Assembly (NCBI GenBank): GCA_041627895.1
Contig: JBFKQC010000012.1
Coordinates: 1-63,516 of the forward strand
Direction: 5' to 3'
DNA from: JBFKQC01 sp041627895
Lineage (GTDB): Bacteria; Pseudomonadota; Alphaproteobacteria; Rhodobacterales; Rhodobacteraceae
DNA: 63,516 nucleotides
Position numbers and translations under genes: made by a program. Position 1 is the first letter of the stretch. Each line of letters opens with the position of its first letter. The notes beneath the pieces are model-generated. The model ran no database searches. It worked only from the letters and a program-made list of their open reading frames with translations, and had not been told where the DNA came from. Below, piece after piece: positions 43,830-52,838 of this stretch.

Positions 43830-44765
43830 ATGGCACAGAAATTCACCACCCCCGACGGCACGCCGGTCTCGCGTTTCTGCTTCGGCACGATGCAGTTCGG
43901 CGGCAAGGCCGACGAGGCCGAAAGCCGCGCGATGTACGATGCCGCGCGTGCAGCCGGGATCAACTTCTTCGACACGGCGGTCAGTTACGCCGAGGGGCGG
44001 TCCGAATTGCTGCTCGGCGAATATGCCGCGCACGAGCGCGAGGCCTTGTTCGTCGCCACGAAATGCGCCTGGCCGCTGCCCGCCGACGCCGAGACGATCA
44101 CCGCCCAGTTCGACGCCAGCCGCAAGCGGCTGGACATGGATTACGTCGATCTGCTGTACCTGCACCGCTGGGACGACGCGACACCGCTGGAGGAAACTTT
44201 CGAGACGCTGGCAGGCTTCGTCGAGGCCGGGCAGGTGCGTCATGTCGGGGTGTCGAACTACGCCGCCTGGCAGGTGATGAAGGCCGAACGCGTGGCGCAT
44301 TCCTTCAGCCTGTCGATTGCCTTCCTGCAGCCGATGTACAGCCTCGTCAAACGCCAGGCCGAGGTCGAGATCCTGCCCATGGCGGCCTCGGAAGGCTTTG
44401 CCGTGGTGCCCTATTCGCCGCTGGGCGGCGGGCTTCTGTCCGGAAAGTACGGGCGGGGCGAAGGCGGCCGGCTGGTCGACGACCCGATGTACGAGGCCCG
44501 GTACGGGCAGGACTGGATGCACGACGCCGCCACGGCACTGGGCGAGATCGCGGCCGAACTGGGCGTCTCCCCGATCACGCTGGCCGTCGCCTGGGTCGCG
44601 CGCAATCCGGGCATCACCGCGCCGATTGTCAGCGCCAGCAAGGCGGCGCAGCTGCAGCCGTCGCTCGACGCGATGGGGTTCGCGATGGACAGGGCGCTTT
44701 ACGACCGCCTGACCGCACTGACGCCGACGCCCGCGCCCGCCACGGACCGTTCCGAAGAAGCATGA
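43830..44765 (+). CDS. Aldo/keto reductase
   Basis: A 311-residue NADPH-dependent oxidoreductase with the TIM-barrel family features: FCFGTMQFGG near the start, catalytic residues in DTAVSYAEGRSE (Asp, Tyr), ATKCAW (Lys) and LLYLHRWD (His), GVSNYAAWQ, and C-terminal NADP-binding segment APIVSASKAAQL. The substrate is not predictable. Start ATG 43830 (MAQKFTTPDG). The stop overlaps the next gene start by four bases (ATGA), so it is co-translated with the FAD oxidoreductase. Confidence 0.92.
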   Translation: MAQKFTTPDGTPVSRFCFGTMQFGGKADEAESRAMYDAARAAGINFFDTAVSYAEGRSELLLGEYAAHEREALFVATKCAWPLPADAETITAQFDASRKRLDMDYVDLLYLHRWDDATPLEETFETLAGFVEAGQVRHVGVSNYAAWQVMKAERVAHSFSLSIAFLQPMYSLVKRQAEVEILPMAASEGFAVVPYSPLGGGLLSGKYGRGEGGRLVDDPMYEARYGQDWMHDAATALGEIAAELGVSPITLAVAWVARNPGITAPIVSASKAAQLQPSLDAMGFAMDRALYDRLTALTPTPAPATDRSEEA

Positions 44766-45844
44766 CCGATTTCGTCGTCGTCGGCGGCGGCATCGCCGGC
44801 GTTTCCGCCGCGGCGCGGCTGTCGCATCTCGGGACCGTCACGCTGTTCGAGGCGGAACCGGCGCTCGGCTATCACGCCTCGGGCCGGTCGGCGGCGATGT
44901 TCGAAGAGAATTACGGCAGCGCGTCGACCGTGGCGCTGAACCGCGCGAGCCACGACTATCTTGCGCGCGAGAACGGCGGCGTGCTGGGCCCGCGCGGGCT
45001 GTTGCTGGTCGGCTCGGCCGGGAATACCGCGGCCTTCGAGGCCGACATGGCCAAGCTGGGGCTGGCCGAGATCGCGCTGGACGAGGCCTTCGCGATGGTG
45101 CCGATCCTCGATCCCTCGGCGGTCTCACGCGCCGCGCACCACGCCACCGCACAGGACATCGACACCGGCCTTCTGTTGCAGGGCTTCGCCGGTCAGGCGC
45201 GCGCCAACGGTGCCGCGATCGTGACCGGCGCCCGGGTCGAGACGATCCGGCGCACACCCGCCGGTTGGCATGTGCGGGCCGGCGCGCACGAGGCCGGGGC
45301 GCGGATCCTGGTCAATGCCGCCGGCGCCTGGGCCGACCGGGTCGCGGCGCTTGCGGGGGTCGCGCCCTTGGGGCTGATCCCGTGCCGCCGCTCGGTCGCG
45401 CTGATCCCGGCGCCCGGCGGCCGCGACGCGCGTGGCTGGCCGATGCTCTTCGGTCCCGGCGAAAGCTGGTATGCCAAGCCCGAGGCCGGCAAGCTGATCG
45501 TCTCGCCCGCCGACGAAACCCCGGTCGAGCCGCACGACGCCTGGGCCGAGGAGATGACGCTGGCCGAGGGCATCGCGCGCTATCAGGCAGTCGTCACCGA
45601 GCCGGTGACACGGGTCGAGCACAGCTGGGCCGGGCTGCGCACCTTCGCCCCCGACCGATCGCTGGTGATCGGCTTCGCCCCTGAAGCGGAGGGATTTTTC
45701 TGGCTCGCGGGTCAGGGCGGCTATGGCATGCAGACCTCGCCCGCCGCCAGCAGGCTTGCCGCCGACCTGATCGGCGGCCGCGCGCCCGCCCTGGACCGGG
45801 CGTCGGTCGCCGCACTCGACCCTGCGCGCATTGCCCGGGCTTGA
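44762..45844 (+). CDS. FAD-dependent amino-acid-type oxidoreductase (DAO family)
   Basis: A 360-residue flavoprotein of the D-amino-acid/glycine oxidase family. The dinucleotide fold FVVVGGGIAGVSAAARL (residues 3-20), GYHASGRSAAMFEENYG, LVNAAGAWADRVAA and C-terminal FWLAGQGGYGMQTSPAA are present. It probably oxidises an amine or amino acid. Overlap with the aldo/keto reductase gene suggests a joint pathway, in which the oxidase makes a carbonyl that the reductase handles; this is inference. An AhpD-like gene follows 64 bases later. Confidence 0.9.
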   Translation: MTDFVVVGGGIAGVSAAARLSHLGTVTLFEAEPALGYHASGRSAAMFEENYGSASTVALNRASHDYLARENGGVLGPRGLLLVGSAGNTAAFEADMAKLGLAEIALDEAFAMVPILDPSAVSRAAHHATAQDIDTGLLLQGFAGQARANGAAIVTGARVETIRRTPAGWHVRAGAHEAGARILVNAAGAWADRVAALAGVAPLGLIPCRRSVALIPAPGGRDARGWPMLFGPGESWYAKPEAGKLIVSPADETPVEPHDAWAEEMTLAEGIARYQAVVTEPVTRVEHSWAGLRTFAPDRSLVIGFAPEAEGFFWLAGQGGYGMQTSPAASRLAADLIGGRAPALDRASVAALDPARIARA

Positions 45845-45908
45845 CCCGGATCAAGGCCGCGCCGCGCGATCCGGTCCAACCACTGTGCAAAAGGAACGGA
45901 GAACAGAT

Positions 45909-46247
45909 ATGGACTGGACCCGGATCAATGCCGACATGCGCGCCGGCCTGCGGGCACTGAACGCGGCGATTCCCGACACGGCCAAAGGGTTCGCGGCGCT
46001 CTCGAAGGCGGCCAAGGACGGCGGCACGCTGGATGTGAAGACCAAGGAATTCGTCGCCCTCGGCATCTCGGTGGCCGAACGCTGCGATCCGTGCATCGGC
46101 TTTCACGTCGAGGCGCTGATCCGCGCCGGCGCCACCCGCGACGAGGTCGCCGACGTGCTGGCGATGTGCGTGCAGATGGGCGGCGGGCCGTCGCTGATGT
46201 ACGCCGCAAAGGCGCTCGACTGCTTCGACCAGCTATCTGCCGGATGA
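45909..46247 (+). CDS. AhpD-like carboxymuconolactone decarboxylase family protein
   Basis: A 112-residue helical protein. The CDPCIGFH motif (Cys pair with a following histidine, near residue 60) is the AhpD-type redox centre used in peroxide reduction or as a thiol exchanger. The start ATG at 45909 follows GGAGAACAG. It follows the FAD oxidase gene, whose reaction may release hydrogen peroxide, so a protective role is plausible. The 149-base gap to the next gene has no recognisable structure. Confidence 0.88.
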   Translation: MDWTRINADMRAGLRALNAAIPDTAKGFAALSKAAKDGGTLDVKTKEFVALGISVAERCDPCIGFHVEALIRAGATRDEVADVLAMCVQMGGGPSLMYAAKALDCFDQLSAG

Positions 46248-46396
46248 CGCGCCGGCCGGCGATTTGAGCCAGATCAACAGGCGTCCCGGACTCGCTGTTG
46301 ATCCAGCGCATGTCGCGATGCCCGGAACCGTGCCAGCATCTTCCGTCAACCAGAAACGCGGACCGGCCCTGCGCCGCCCGCGAAGGAGGAGAGCGC

Positions 46397-47419
46397 ATGC
46401 GACTATCCCGAACCGTGACATCCATTCTGGCCTTCGCCCTGGCGGCTCTGGCACTTCCCGGGGCCGCCGACGCCACCGAGGCTGCGGCGACCACGCACCT
46501 GAACGTTCGGTCGGGCCCCGGCACCGCCTATGTCGTCGTCGACACGCTGGCGCCCGGCGAAATCGTCGAGATCACCGAATGCCGGTCGAACGGCTGGTGC
46601 TTCATCACCCATCCCGGCCCGGACGGCTGGGTCAGTTCCAGCTACCTCACCGCCGCGCCCGGTGCCGGGCCGGCACCGAGCCCCGATTGCGGCTTTCGCC
46701 TGACCATCGGGCCGGACGGGCCGCGCTTTGCGCTGGTCTGCGGCGACGATCCGGGGCCGGGGCCGGCCCCCGGGCCGGGACCCGGGCCGTCGAACCGCGC
46801 GTGTTTCTACGACTTCGCGAATTACGGCGGCGCAAGCTTCTGCCGCGGGGTCGGCACGATCAACGCCCTGCCGGCGGCCGCGAACGACCGGATGAGCTCG
46901 GTGCGGGTCTTCGGCAACGCCAGGGTGCGGCTGTGCGTCGATCCGAACCTCGGCGGGTTCTGCCGCGACGTCGTCGGTAACGAGGCGGCGCTCGGGCCGT
47001 TCCTGAACAACCGGGTTTCGTCGCTGCGCGTCTATACCGGCGTTCTGCCGCCACCACCCCCGCCGCCGCCGGTCACCTACTCGACGGGGCCGATCGACCT
47101 GCCGCTGAACGCGCGGGCGAATCTGGACAACGGCAATGTCGGCGCGTCCGGCGCGGATATCTGGTACCGCTGGATCAGCCCGGTCGAACGGCGGCTGGCC
47201 CCGGTGAACGGCGCCATGATGGCGCGCGGCGCCGGCACCAACCGCGGCTTCGCCGGGTGCAGCACGGAAAGCTATTCGCCCGCGCCGCTGCCGCTCGCGG
47301 CACTGGCGGTCGGCACATATGTCTGCGTGCGGACCAACGCGGGGCGGATCTCGCAGTTCCGCGTCAACGGCTACACGCCGGGCGCGATGCGGATCGGCTA
47401 TACGACCTGGGCATACTGA
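46397..47419 (+). CDS. Secreted SH3b plus beta/gamma-crystallin protein
   Basis: A 340-residue exported protein. Residues 1-27 are a signal peptide; about 30-85 an SH3b domain (HLNVRSGPGTAYVVVDTLAPGE, GWVSSSYL); a Pro/Gly linker (PGPGPAPGPGPGP); about 130-215 a beta/gamma-crystallin domain with two Greek-key motifs (FYDFANYGGASFC, LCVDPNLGGFC) and two canonical calcium-site signatures, NDRMSS and NNRVSS; a PPPPPPPP linker; then a C-terminal domain of about 105 residues I do not recognise. The ribosome binding site is AAGGAGGAG, very strong. Extracellular calcium or wall binding is inferred. Confidence 0.88.
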   Translation: MRLSRTVTSILAFALAALALPGAADATEAAATTHLNVRSGPGTAYVVVDTLAPGEIVEITECRSNGWCFITHPGPDGWVSSSYLTAAPGAGPAPSPDCGFRLTIGPDGPRFALVCGDDPGPGPAPGPGPGPSNRACFYDFANYGGASFCRGVGTINALPAAANDRMSSVRVFGNARVRLCVDPNLGGFCRDVVGNEAALGPFLNNRVSSLRVYTGVLPPPPPPPPVTYSTGPIDLPLNARANLDNGNVGASGADIWYRWISPVERRLAPVNGAMMARGAGTNRGFAGCSTESYSPAPLPLAALAVGTYVCVRTNAGRISQFRVNGYTPGAMRIGYTTWAY

Positions 47420-47437
47420 CGCCCGCGATCAGACCCG

Positions 47438-47468
47438 CCGGCCCGGGCCGCGCGCCGTCCCGGGCCGG
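47438..47468. terminator. Bidirectional terminator-like hairpin
   Basis: A perfect 10-bp stem CCGGCCCGGG (47438-47447) and CCCGGGCCGG (47459-47468) with an 11-base loop sits in the 57-base gap between two convergent genes. There is no U tract on either side. Confidence 0.6.
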
Positions 47469-47476
47469 TCGCCCTG

Positions 47477-49975
47477 TCAGCCGTCGACGCGAATGCGCGC
47501 GTTCTGCGGATCGTATGGCGAATCCTCGACCACCTCGGCATCCCACAGCCGGTTCTGCATCCTGACCCGCAGCTTCTGCCCGGTAACCGCCAGATCGGGG
47601 CTGACATAGCCCATGCCGATCTGCCGCCCGAAGGCGACCGACCAGCCGCCCGATGTCAGCCGGCCGACCTTGGTCTCGCCGGCATAGAGCGCCTCGCGCC
47701 CCCAGGGATCGGCATCGTCCGGTCCGTCGATCAGCACGGTGACGCATTTCGCACGGATGCCCTTGTCCAGCATCGCCGCCTTGCCGTGGAATTCCTTGCC
47801 GAGATCGACGAACCGGTCGAGCCCGCCCTCCAGCGGCGTCGCGTCGCGTCCCAGTTCGGTGCCGAAGGCGCGATAGGATTTCTCCTGCCGCAGCCAGTTC
47901 TGCGCCCGCGCGCCCACCAGCTTGATCCCGTGGCCCTCGCCGGCCTCCAGCAGCCGGTCCCAAAGGTAGTTCTGCATCTCAATCGGGTGATGCAGCTCCC
48001 AGCCAAGCTCGCCGGTATAGGCGACGCGGACCGCGTGCACCGGGCACATGCCAAGCTCGATGTTGCGCATCGACAGCCAGGGGAACCGCTTGTTGCCAAG
48101 CGCCGTCGCGGGATCGGCGTCGCGGATCAGCTCTTTCAGCACGTCGCGCGATTTCGGCCCGGCGATGGCGAAGACGCCGAATTGCGTGGTGATGTCGTGG
48201 ATGTCGACATGGCCGAACGCGCCCGCCTGGTCCTCGGCAGATTTCCGTAGGAAATCGCCGTCATAGGCCGTCCAGGCACCGGCCGAGATCAGCACGTATT
48301 CGTCCGGTGCGTAGCGGACGATGGTGTATTCGGTGCGCGTCGTTCCCGCGTCGGTCAGCGCGTAGGTCAGGTTGATCCGCCCCACATTCGGCAGCCTGTT
48401 GCAGGTGAACCAGTCCAGAAACGCCGTCGCGCCCGGGCCGCGCACCAGGTGCTTGGTGAACGCGGTGGCGTCGATCAGGCCGACACCCTCGCGGATCGCA
48501 CGCGCCTCGGCCTCGGCATATTGCCACCAGCCGCCGCGGCGGAAACTGCGCGCGTCGTGGTCGAAGCTCTGGGCGGCGTCCTTCGGCCCATAGTAATTCG
48601 GCCGCTCCCAGCCGTTGACCTGCCCGAACTGCGCGCCTTGCGCCTTTTGCCGGTCATAGGCCGGCGCGGTGCGCAACGGCCGGCAGGCTTCGCGTTCTTC
48701 GTCGGGGTGGTGCAGGACGTAGACGTGGGAATAGCATTCCTCGTTCTTCCGCGCCGCATACTCGGTCGTCATCCAGTTGCCGTAGCGCTTGGGGTCGAGC
48801 GAGGCCATGTCGATTTCCGCCTCGCCCTCGACCATCATCTGCGCCAGGTAAAGCCCGGTGCCGCCCGCCGCGGTGATGCCAAAGCTGAACCCCTCGGCCA
48901 GCCACATGTTGCGCAATCCCGGCGCCGGGCCGACCAGCGGGTTGCCGTCGGGCGTATAGCAGATCGGGCCATTGAAATCGTCCTTCAGCCCAACCTCTTC
49001 CGACGACGGGATCCGGTGGATCATCGACATGTATTCCTCTTCGATCCGCTCCAGGTCCAGCGGGAACAGATCGGCACGGAACGTCTCGGGCACGTCGTAG
49101 AGGAACCGCGCCGGTGCGCCCTGTTCGTAGGGCCCGAGAATCCAGCCGCCGCGTTCCTCGCGGACATACCACTTGGCGTCGGCGTCGCGCAGCACCGGGT
49201 GCTCGGGGTTCGACTTGCGCCACGCGACCAGCGCCGGGTCGGGTTCGGTGACGATGTACTGATGTTCGACCGGGATCGCGGGGATCTTGATGCCCAGCAG
49301 GCGCGCGGTGCGCTGCGCGTGGTTGCCGGTGGCCGTCACCACATGCTCGGCATGGATCGTCACCTGCTCGTCCGAGGGCACCAGGTTGCCGCCCTTCTCG
49401 ACCATCTTCGTGCACGTGACATCCCAGTGGTCGCCGGTCCAGCGGTAGCCGCCGACCTGCCACTTGCGCTCGATCGTGACGCCGCGCTGCCGCGCGCCCT
49501 TGGCCATGGCCTGGGTCACATCGGCCGGATTGATGTAGCCGTCGGTCGGGTGATAGATCGCGCCTTTCAGGTCCTCGGTGCGCACCAGCGGCCAGCGTTC
49601 CCTGATCTGGTCTGCCGTCAGCCACTCGAACGGAATGCCCACCGTCTCGGCGGTCGAGGCGTAAAGGGCGTATTCGTCCATCCGCGCCTGGCTTTGCGCC
49701 ATGCGCAGGTTGCCGACGACGTAGAACCCGGCATTCAGCCCGGTCTCTTCCTCGAGCGTCTTGTAGAACTTGACCGAATAGTCGTGAATGTGGCTGGTGG
49801 CATAGCTCATGTTGAACAACGGCAGCAGCCCGGCGGCGTGCCAGGTCGACCCGCTGGTCAACTCGTCGCGCTCCATCAGCATCACGTCGTCCCAGCCCGC
49901 GCGGGCCAGATGATAGGCGATTCCGGTCCCGACGGCGCCGCCGCCGACGACCAGGGCTTTGACATGGGTTTTCAT
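47477..49975 (-). CDS. GcvT-family FAD oxidoreductase (dimethylglycine/sarcosine dehydrogenase-like)
   Basis: An 832-residue two-part enzyme. Residues 1-about 400 are an FAD-dependent DAO domain (ALVVGGGAVGTGIAYHLARAG, GSTWHAAGLLPLFN, GYINPADVTQAMAKGA); about 430-832 is a tetrahydrofolate-binding GcvT domain (GVGLIDATAFTKHLVRGPGA, GELGWELHHPIEM). Proteins like this demethylate dimethylglycine, sarcosine or related methylated amines and pass the methyl group to folate. The exact substrate cannot be read. Start ATG 49975; convergent with the crystallin-type gene. Confidence 0.92.
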   Translation of the reverse strand: MKTHVKALVVGGGAVGTGIAYHLARAGWDDVMLMERDELTSGSTWHAAGLLPLFNMSYATSHIHDYSVKFYKTLEEETGLNAGFYVVGNLRMAQSQARMDEYALYASTAETVGIPFEWLTADQIRERWPLVRTEDLKGAIYHPTDGYINPADVTQAMAKGARQRGVTIERKWQVGGYRWTGDHWDVTCTKMVEKGGNLVPSDEQVTIHAEHVVTATGNHAQRTARLLGIKIPAIPVEHQYIVTEPDPALVAWRKSNPEHPVLRDADAKWYVREERGGWILGPYEQGAPARFLYDVPETFRADLFPLDLERIEEEYMSMIHRIPSSEEVGLKDDFNGPICYTPDGNPLVGPAPGLRNMWLAEGFSFGITAAGGTGLYLAQMMVEGEAEIDMASLDPKRYGNWMTTEYAARKNEECYSHVYVLHHPDEEREACRPLRTAPAYDRQKAQGAQFGQVNGWERPNYYGPKDAAQSFDHDARSFRRGGWWQYAEAEARAIREGVGLIDATAFTKHLVRGPGATAFLDWFTCNRLPNVGRINLTYALTDAGTTRTEYTIVRYAPDEYVLISAGAWTAYDGDFLRKSAEDQAGAFGHVDIHDITTQFGVFAIAGPKSRDVLKELIRDADPATALGNKRFPWLSMRNIELGMCPVHAVRVAYTGELGWELHHPIEMQNYLWDRLLEAGEGHGIKLVGARAQNWLRQEKSYRAFGTELGRDATPLEGGLDRFVDLGKEFHGKAAMLDKGIRAKCVTVLIDGPDDADPWGREALYAGETKVGRLTSGGWSVAFGRQIGMGYVSPDLAVTGQKLRVRMQNRLWDAEVVEDSPYDPQNARIRVDG

Positions 49976-50136
49976 GCAGGGCGACTCCCGGGGCTGAATT
50001 CGCGGACAGATGTAGAGATTACCGGGCGTCCGGGCGCGGGCAAGCCGACGCAATCACGCTCAAAACCGACCTCGGCGAAGCGCGGCGCGCATCGCACCCG
50101 TTGCGGTGCCTGCGGCCATTTCCTAGCTTCAGCGCC

Positions 50137-51201
50137 ATGTTGCCCGATCCGGACAGATACGGCCGCCGTGCCCAGACGCTCTTGCTGCATGTCGGAATGC
50201 ACAAGACCGGCACCAGCACGCTGCAATACGAGCTGTTGCGCCGGCGCCGGCAGCTTGCCGCCATGGGGGTGCTCTATCCCGGCCTGCACAAGGTGCGGAT
50301 CGGCACCTGGGGGCGGGCGCACCATGCGCTGCTGCACGCGCTCTTCGGCGAATTCGGCCTGGCGAGCGATATCGCCGGCCGCCTGGGCCGTGACCCTGCG
50401 GAATACTCGGAACGCGCCTATCTCGGGATCGAGCGGCAGCTCCGCAGCGGGAGCTTCGACCGGCTGATCCTCAGCAGCGAGACCTTCTTTCGAGTCGTCG
50501 GACCGAGGCGCGCCGACGCGGTAGGTGCGCGGCTGGCGCGGCTTGCCCGCGAGACCCGCGTCGTCTGTTATGTCCGGCACCCGGCCAGCTTTGCCCTGTC
50601 GTCGCTCAGCACCAACGTGCAGCGCGCCGACACCTGGTCCTTCAAACGACTGCGCCAGGTCGTTCAGCCGCTGCAGAGTTTCGCGCAGCTTCGCGCCACC
50701 CGGATCGACGTGCATCCCTTCGCACGCGAGTGCCTTGCCGACGGCAACATCGTGTCGGACTTTGCGCAGCGCTACCTGCCGGACGCCGCAACGGTCTTCG
50801 CCGCCGGCACCCGCCGCGACCGCAACGCGACACTCTCGGCCGAGGCGATGCACGTGGCGCAGGAATTCGTTCGGAAGATCGGCGCGCGGCACGACAGGCC
50901 GATGAGCCGGCGCCACATCCTGTTCCGCCTGATTCTTCCCGCGGCCGACCGGTCGGTTCCCGGCTTCGCGCGCCCGGTGCTGCGGCCCGGGCTGTACGAG
51001 GATTTCCAGCGCTTCTCGCAGGGATACGACATCCTGCGCGACAAGTTCGACTGCGAGATCCCCGGCGTCGACTATGCGATCCTCGGGCAGCCCACAACGC
51101 TTGACATCGACGCGCTGCGGAACGTCGAGGATTTCTGCGAGGTTGACACCGGGCGCCGGGCGGCCCTGCGCCGCCGCCTGCGGGCGTTCTTTCCGCGCTG
51201 A
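50137..51201 (+). CDS. Sulfotransferase-family protein
   Basis: A 354-residue protein with the PAPS-binding P-loop LLHVGMHKTGTSTLQ (about residues 15-30) and the 3'-phosphate-binding motif CYVRHPASFALSSLS. The family transfers sulfate from PAPS to sugars, lipids or other acceptors; no acceptor is indicated here. The start is uncertain: 50137 (MLPDPDRY) has no clear ribosome binding site, and the frame stays open to 50101. It has no PAPS-synthesis or glycan gene nearby, so it stands alone. Confidence 0.78.
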   Translation: MLPDPDRYGRRAQTLLLHVGMHKTGTSTLQYELLRRRRQLAAMGVLYPGLHKVRIGTWGRAHHALLHALFGEFGLASDIAGRLGRDPAEYSERAYLGIERQLRSGSFDRLILSSETFFRVVGPRRADAVGARLARLARETRVVCYVRHPASFALSSLSTNVQRADTWSFKRLRQVVQPLQSFAQLRATRIDVHPFARECLADGNIVSDFAQRYLPDAATVFAAGTRRDRNATLSAEAMHVAQEFVRKIGARHDRPMSRRHILFRLILPAADRSVPGFARPVLRPGLYEDFQRFSQGYDILRDKFDCEIPGVDYAILGQPTTLDIDALRNVEDFCEVDTGRRAALRRRLRAFFPR

Positions 51202-51210
51202 CCTCGCCCA

Positions 51211-51240
51211 ATCGCCGCCCCGGTGGGGCGGGTCGGCGAT
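51211..51240 (+). terminator. Stem-loop downstream of the sulfotransferase gene
   Basis: ATCGCCG (51211-51217) pairs with CGGCGAT (51234-51240), with CCCC/GGGG pairing inside. A further hairpin TTCCGC/GCGGAA lies at 51265-51281. There is no U tract, so this is a possible end of the convergent transcripts only. Confidence 0.4.
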
Positions 51241-51353
51241 GGCGCGGCGGCCTTGCGGCCATCGTTCCGCGCCTGGCGGAACTCGAGTGTCCTGGGCCAT
51301 TCACCACCCGCCCGGTTCCATCAAGGCTCAACTCGCGCCAGCGGTGCGGCGGC

Positions 51354-52001
51354 TCAGTCCAGCGCCTCGTCGATACGATCGACGTCGAAATGGGGCGCGA
51401 GGATGCCGCGCAGCCGGGCGCGGCGCGGATTGCCGGGATCGAACAGGCCGTAGCAGAAGTAGTCCTCCAGCAAGCTCGCCTGCTGCTCGAAGCCGTATTC
51501 CAGCAGCCCCGCGCCGTCGTCGGGCACGTAATAGTAGGGATCGCGGTTCAAAAAGCTCTCCAGCACCGCCTTCAGCGGGCGATAGCCGGTCCTGGCGCGG
51601 TTCTGCCACTGCCAGACATGGACCAGTTCATGCACCATGATCAGCGCCTGCGGCAGCAGCACCTGGTTCGGCCAGCCCGGCAGCGTGTCGGCGCGATAGA
51701 ATTCGGCGACCACGTGAACGCGGTTGTAAAGCGCCCAGGCCGGCGGCGGGCCGACCGGCGGGTCGGGCGCGGTCCGGTCGCAGACCCCGGGGCGCGGCGC
51801 GATCTTTTCGGTCTTGGGCGGCAGGGGCTTGTCCTCGACCGTCGCCGAGGCACCGCCGAACCCGCGCGCGATCCGCACCCGGCCGGGATCGAGGCTGTCG
51901 CCGAAGACGTCACCGACAAAGGCGCGCTCGCCCTCGGCCAGCGGCCGGCCGCAGGCGGCGAGCAGGCAAAGCGCCAAGAGCCCCGGGATCAGGCGGAGCA
52001 T
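51354..52001 (-). CDS. Lipoprotein with HExxH metallopeptidase-like motif
   Basis: A 215-residue protein with signal and lipobox LLAAC (Cys17). The central block IMVHELVHVWQWQNRARTGY carries HELVH, the zinc HExxH motif. A second conserved region, LEYGFEQQASLLEDYF, includes the Glu/Gln-rich helix often found downstream in this superfamily. Proteins of this kind in Rhodobacteraceae are often named only by domain of unknown function. Its start overlaps the 3' end of the hydrolase gene by 13 bases. Proteolytic activity is unproven. Confidence 0.8.
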   Translation of the reverse strand: MLRLIPGLLALCLLAACGRPLAEGERAFVGDVFGDSLDPGRVRIARGFGGASATVEDKPLPPKTEKIAPRPGVCDRTAPDPPVGPPPAWALYNRVHVVAEFYRADTLPGWPNQVLLPQALIMVHELVHVWQWQNRARTGYRPLKAVLESFLNRDPYYYVPDDGAGLLEYGFEQQASLLEDYFCYGLFDPGNPRRARLRGILAPHFDVDRIDEALD

Positions 52002-52834
52002 GGCATCGCCTCGCGATAGTCGCGGTTCCGGGCGAGGAAGTCCCAGACCACGCCGCGGCGGTCCGCCGGGGTGGCGCCGGGCAGGCCGTGGCGCGACTGG
52101 TAGAGATAGTGGCCGTGCACCCGGTGCTCGAAGAAGTGAAACTCGGTCGGCGCGGCGCGGCCCCGGGCCGCCTCGGCGACGGCGCGGGCATTGGCGACCG
52201 GCACCAGGCGGTCGCCCGTGCCGTGTGCCCAGAACAGCGCCGGCCCCGTGCCGAGGTCGCAGCGCGCGAGGTTGCCGAGCGCGCCCGACAGGATCGCCAC
52301 CGCCGCGAGCGGCGGCCGGGCGAGACCGAGCGCCGGCACCGTGAAGGCGAGGTTCGCCGCGGCCATTCCGCCCGCCGAGACCCCGGCCAGCATCAGCCGA
52401 ACTGGATCGAGACCCAGGCCCGCACCCCGATCGGCGATCCAGCGGAGCGCGGCGAGCGCATCCTCGGTCGCCGCGTGGCAGGGCCGTCCGGCGAAGGGCC
52501 GGCGCAGGCCGAACTCCCCGGGAACCTCGCGAAAGAGTTGCCCGGTGAGGTCCGCGAAGGGCGCGGACAGCTCCGCCCGCCCGTGGGGGCGCAGCCGGTA
52601 GGCCACCGCCACCGCCGCCATCCCCCGCGCGGTGATTTCCCGCGCGAAGGGATGCAGCATCTCGGCCCCGCCCTTGTCGAAGCCGCCGGGGTGCAGGTAC
52701 AACACCGTGCCCCGTGCCTCGCCCTCGGGCAGGAACGCCTCCAACGCCAGCGGCACATCCGCGCCACCCGCCCGTGCGGTGCGATAGATCACGCGATGAT
52801 CGGGATCGGCCGCGCCCGGCGCCACGCTGGCCAC
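51989..52834 (-). CDS. Alpha/beta hydrolase
   Basis: A 281-residue hydrolase of the hormone-sensitive-lipase-like type: oxyanion motif LYLHPGGF (the HGG equivalent), nucleophile loop LMLAGVSAGGMAAA, aspartate region HGTGDRLVPV and C-terminal His-containing FFEHRVHGHYLY. The substrate, probably an ester, is unknown. The start is GTG at 52834. It begins 4 bases after the hydroxyacid dehydrogenase stop codon and overlaps the lipoprotein gene by 13 bases, making a three-gene unit. Confidence 0.85.
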   Translation of the reverse strand: MASVAPGAADPDHRVIYRTARAGGADVPLALEAFLPEGEARGTVLYLHPGGFDKGGAEMLHPFAREITARGMAAVAVAYRLRPHGRAELSAPFADLTGQLFREVPGEFGLRRPFAGRPCHAATEDALAALRWIADRGAGLGLDPVRLMLAGVSAGGMAAANLAFTVPALGLARPPLAAVAILSGALGNLARCDLGTGPALFWAHGTGDRLVPVANARAVAEAARGRAAPTEFHFFEHRVHGHYLYQSRHGLPGATPADRRGVVWDFLARNRDYREAMPCSA

Positions 52835-52838
52835 CGGT

